17,305 bases of DNA from the NCBI GenBank assembly GCA_038213005.1, contig JBBQTU010000068.1, forward strand, positions 1-17,305, given 5' to 3'. Shown one piece after another: positions 15,460-17,305 of this stretch. The notes beneath the pieces are model-generated. The model made no database searches and had not been told where the DNA came from. It was given only the letters and a program-made list of their open reading frames with translations. The stretch is from JBBQTU01 sp038213005. Lineage in GTDB: Bacteria; Planctomycetota; Phycisphaerae; Tepidisphaerales; Tepidisphaeraceae. Each line of letters opens with the position of its first letter. The stretch's first letter is position 1. The translations under genes were made by a program, and so were the position numbers.

Positions 15460-15473
15460 GCGCCGGGAGGCGC
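15460..15473 (+). promoter_or_regulatory. GNRA-tetraloop hairpin directly before a Shine-Dalgarno
   Basis: GCGCC-GGGA-GGCGC forms a perfect 5-bp stem capped by GGGA, a GNRA-type tetraloop. It ends one base before AAGGAG, the ribosome site of the 33-residue membrane peptide. It may stabilise the 5' end or influence initiation. Confidence 0.4.
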
Positions 15474-15484
15474 AAGGAGCCGTT

Positions 15485-15586
15485 ATGCACGTTCTACCAA
15501 TTCTCGCGGATTACATCTGGGTCGGCGGCGGTACGCTCGGATTAATCCTCATCATCGTTGTCATTGTCGTTCTGCTACGCAAATAA
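15485..15586 (+). CDS. 33-residue single-pass membrane peptide
   Basis: The protein starts MHVLPILADYIWVGGGTLG and continues with a helix of I, V and L ending LLRK. One transmembrane helix occupies most of it, with a positive C-terminal end suggesting N-out/C-in topology. AAGGAG is five bases before the ATG, giving strong support for translation despite the size. It precedes a CsbD gene by 48 bases on the same strand. Small membrane peptides are common in envelope-stress clusters; no family name can be assigned with certainty. Confidence 0.62.
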   Translation: MHVLPILADYIWVGGGTLGLILIIVVIVVLLRK

Positions 15587-15634
15587 TGACGGGTGAATCG
15601 AGAGGTTTACCCAACCAATTGAAAGGAGACATCC

Positions 15635-15802
15635 ATGGGACGCGAAGACATCGTTGCAGGCAAAGTGAAGCAGATCAAGGGAAAGGCTAACGAGATCGCC
15701 GGTGCCGTTACCGGCAGCACAACTCAAGAGATCAAAGGCAAGGTCCAACAGGCCGCCGGAAAGGTGCAGGAGAAGTTTGGCAAGGCTACGCGCGGCAAAT
15801 AG
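15635..15802 (+). CDS. CsbD family stress protein
   Basis: A 55-residue, highly charged, helical protein. The diagnostic CsbD features are an internal repeat of the form IKGKANEIAG (14-23) and IKGKVQQAAG (33-42), followed by KVQEKFGK. CsbD is a sigma-B-controlled general stress protein in Bacillus, and homologues are widespread and stress-induced; the molecular function is unknown. GAAAGGAG lies seven bases before ATG 15635. It is part of the plus-strand stress cassette. Confidence 0.9.
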   Translation: MGREDIVAGKVKQIKGKANEIAGAVTGSTTQEIKGKVQQAAGKVQEKFGKATRGK

Positions 15803-15804
15803 CC

Positions 15805-15828
15805 CGCCGAAGTCAAGAGCGGCGTTTT
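15805..15828 (+). terminator. Weak intrinsic terminator after csbD-like gene
   Basis: CGCCG (15805-15809) and CGGCG (15820-15824) form a 5-bp stem with a 10-base loop, followed by TTTT. It begins three bases after the CsbD stop. The stem is short, so partial read-through into the BON gene is likely. Confidence 0.35.
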
Positions 15829-15901
15829 CTGAACAAAACTACGGGTAGGCATGAAAAATGTGCGGATCACATTTCGCCACCCGTATAACAAAGGAGACAC
15901 G

Positions 15902-16318
15902 ATGACGAGACAATTGTTGATGGCTGTTTTATGTTTGGGCGGTTTGGCGGCTTGCGATAAGGAGCCGACAGCACCGACTTCTTCCGCCCGCCCTGGGGGC
16001 ACCGGGAATCCGACAACCATGCCCAATAACACCGGAATTAACACGCGCGATCGCGCCGACGATGCCAAAACTGCCGGAACGCAAGGCCAAGGCACGACCG
16101 ACGTAGAGATGACAGCCAATATCCGCAAGCGCGTGATGGCGACAGAAATGTCCGTGAATGCCAAGAACTGCAAAATCGTCACGCAGGATGGCAAAGTCAC
16201 CCTTCGTGGTCCTGTGAAGGATCAAAGCGAGAAGGATGACATTGGGCGCATCGCCACGGATGTCGCGGGTGTCGACAAGGTCGACAATCAACTTGATATT
16301 CAGACGAATCCTAACTAA
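15902..16318 (+). CDS. BON-domain lipoprotein
   Basis: A 138-residue protein. The signal sequence ends in lipobox GLAAC with the cysteine at 18. A Pro/Thr/Asn-rich, low-complexity linker (19-65) follows, then one BON domain (66-134): DVEMTANIRKRVMATEMS, IVTQDGKVTLRGPVKDQSEK, and GVDKVDNQLDI. BON domains (as in OsmY) bind membranes or envelope components and are linked to osmotic and envelope stress. Cytoplasmic start ATG 15902 is preceded by AAAGGAG at five bases; the frame extends to 15851 but would place charged residues before the signal. It follows the CsbD gene by 99 bases. Confidence 0.87.
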   Translation: MTRQLLMAVLCLGGLAACDKEPTAPTSSARPGGTGNPTTMPNNTGINTRDRADDAKTAGTQGQGTTDVEMTANIRKRVMATEMSVNAKNCKIVTQDGKVTLRGPVKDQSEKDDIGRIATDVAGVDKVDNQLDIQTNPN

Positions 16319-16399
16319 CGCCGCTTGGCTCGCTGTCGCGGGCCCGGCACTTTTGAACTTGAACATTGAATCACACCACTTACTCTAAGGAGTCCAACC

Positions 16400-16945
16400 A
16401 TGTCGAAAGCTATTTTTTGTATCGCCAAGAGTGAAGACCAAGCTCATCGTATCGTCGATCGCCTGAAGGCGGCTCAGTTTAGCGATAACGATATCTCCGT
16501 GCTTTTCCCGGATAAGTCCACGACCAAGAATTTCGCTCATGAAAAGAACACCAAGGCCCCAGAGGGTGCGGTCACTGGTGCTGGCACGGGCGCGGTCGCG
16601 GGCGCAGCGCTCGGATGGCTCGCGGGCATTGGCATGCTGGCCATTCCCGGCGTGGGCCCGTTTATCGCCGCTGGCCCTATCCTGGCGGCGCTCAGCGGAG
16701 CGGCGGTTGGCGGCACGGTCGGAGGTATCACCGGCGCCTTAATCGGGATGGGAATACCGGAGTTCGAGGCCAAACGCTATGAAGGCCGTGTCAAAGACGG
16801 CAATATTCTGATTTCCGTGCATTCTGACAGTAGCGAGCAAACCAGTCGTGCCAAGGAAATATTCCAAGACGCCGGAGCAGAGGATATTTCGAGTGCCGGT
16901 GAAGCGGGCGTGGCAACCCCCGAGGTGGACGACGGGCACCGCTGA
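16400..16945 (+). CDS. General stress protein 17M-like protein with glycine-zipper membrane segment
   Basis: A 181-residue protein. Residues 1-40 (KAIFCIAKSEDQAHRIVDRL...DISVLFPD) resemble the YflT/general stress protein 17M-like ferredoxin-type fold. Residues 54-118 are rich in glycine and alanine (GAGTGAVAGAALGWLAG, GAAVGGTVGGITGALIGMG), typical of glycine-zipper membrane segments. Residues 121-166 return to a soluble alpha/beta half (KRYEGRVKDGNILISVHSD...AKEIFQDAGAEDI). The expected location is the inner membrane; the function is unknown but stress-linked. AAGGAG lies seven bases before the ATG. The gene's GC content is clearly lower than that of the left part of the window. Confidence 0.83.
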   Translation: MSKAIFCIAKSEDQAHRIVDRLKAAQFSDNDISVLFPDKSTTKNFAHEKNTKAPEGAVTGAGTGAVAGAALGWLAGIGMLAIPGVGPFIAAGPILAALSGAAVGGTVGGITGALIGMGIPEFEAKRYEGRVKDGNILISVHSDSSEQTSRAKEIFQDAGAEDISSAGEAGVATPEVDDGHR

Positions 16946-17009
16946 CACGTCTCCAGATGAGATTGTTGACCTCAAATCCGGATTCTGAAAACCATCAGCC
17001 GTGACATCA

Positions 17010-17045
17010 GGGCCACGGGACGCCCCCGTGGCCCTTCCGGGTTTT
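17010..17045 (+). terminator. Intrinsic terminator closing the stress cluster
   Basis: GGGCCACGGG (17010-17019) and CCCGTGGCCC (17025-17034) form a perfect 10-bp stem with a 5-base loop. A short T-containing tail with TTTT follows at 17042-17045. It lies 65 bases after the 17M-like gene. The T-run is not immediate, but the stem is strong. Confidence 0.6.
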
Positions 17046-17094
17046 AAACCGGATTTCACCAGCGTTGTGGCTGACAACAGATTGAACTATCTCA

Positions 17095-17104
17095 GACAAT
17101 TGTC
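17095..17104. promoter_or_regulatory. Perfect palindrome upstream of the last gene
   Basis: GACAATTGTC is a 10-bp perfect palindrome about 75 bases before ATG 17178. An AT-rich TATTAA (17139-17144) lies between them as a possible -10. It could be an operator, but no regulator is known. Confidence 0.25.
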
Positions 17105-17177
17105 CGTTCCGCTCAAGATTCGTGGGCTATACCGTACCTATTAATCGGATAAGGGTGTCCCAGAAAAGGATTGCGTC

Positions 17178-17305
17178 ATGAGTATGAAACAACATCGTCT
17201 CAAGCGTCTGCCGGGAGTCTGCCTTGTGTTGATTGCTGGAACCTTCGCTGCTGTTGTCCTGGCGCAGGAAGGGAAGGTCGTCTCCAGCTATGGGCCGACC
17301 AATCA
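17178..17305 (+). CDS. Exported protein, 3' partial
   Basis: The 42 visible residues start MSMKQHRLKR, then a hydrophobic core (VCLVLIAGTFAAVVLAQ), with signal peptidase cleavage likely after VLA. The mature part starts near QEGKVVSSYGP. AAAGGA lies eight bases before ATG 17178; an in-frame ATG at 17184 is an alternative. The window ends before any domain can be recognised. It follows the terminator and so is probably a separate transcription unit. Confidence 0.7.
   Translation, partial: MSMKQHRLKRLPGVCLVLIAGTFAAVVLAQEGKVVSSYGPTN

Larger units (their letters stand above)
14813..15484. other. Gene-free intergenic region carrying a mobile-like palindromic element
   Basis: I find no convincing gene in these 672 bases; the open frames crossing it lack ribosome sites and family motifs. 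It separates the minus-strand block from the plus-strand stress genes, so it should hold both promoters. It contains the 133-bp inverted-repeat element at 15018-15150. A small GGGC-tgcag-GCCC hairpin followed by TTTT lies at 15372-15388, and another hairpin just before the 33-residue gene. Confidence 0.6.

Overview
The window is high-GC bacterial chromosome and reads like a planctomycete or a relative. This is inference from gene types: a BatA-like membrane protein with a von Willebrand A domain, a lipoprotein metallopeptidase of the DUF1570 type, a secreted protein ending in the charged helical 'DDWKQREEAEKSL' repeat common in planctomycetes, and Gfo/Idh/MocA oxidoreductase plus sugar-isomerase pairs. 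No rRNA, tRNA or CRISPR array was seen.

Layout. Positions 3-695 (+) hold a VTT/DedA-type membrane protein cut by the left edge. Positions 734-4898 (-) hold a probable operon read vWA membrane protein, sugar isomerase, Gfo/Idh/MocA oxidoreductase. Positions 5127-5770 (+) hold a PIN-domain nuclease coupled to a small basic protein, a toxin-antitoxin-like pair. Positions 5913-9054 (-) hold a secreted beta-repeat protein and a zinc-peptidase lipoprotein. The lipoprotein start codon overlaps the start codon of a divergent, metal-site-degenerate MBL-fold protein (9053-9739, +). Positions 9882-10510 (-) hold a VapBC-like module whose toxin is broken by one in-frame TAG.

Positions 10690-14812 (-) are a likely envelope or exopolysaccharide block: a DapB-like reductase, two NodB-type polysaccharide deacetylases and a secreted right-handed beta-helix protein, closely spaced and partly overlapping. 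Positions 14813-15484 carry no gene, but contain a 133-bp element with about 25-bp terminal inverted repeats and perfect 8-bp flanking direct repeats. It looks like a non-autonomous transposable element (MITE).

The right end (15485-17305, +) is visibly less GC-rich and has strong Shine-Dalgarno sites. It encodes a 33-residue membrane peptide, a CsbD protein, a BON-domain lipoprotein, a glycine-zipper protein like general stress protein 17M, a clear terminator, and the start of an exported protein. Together these look like an envelope/general-stress cassette.

The best candidates for something undescribed are the MITE-like element, the single-codon-broken VapC, the degenerate MBL protein with its overlapping divergent start, and the six-module beta-repeat secreted protein.
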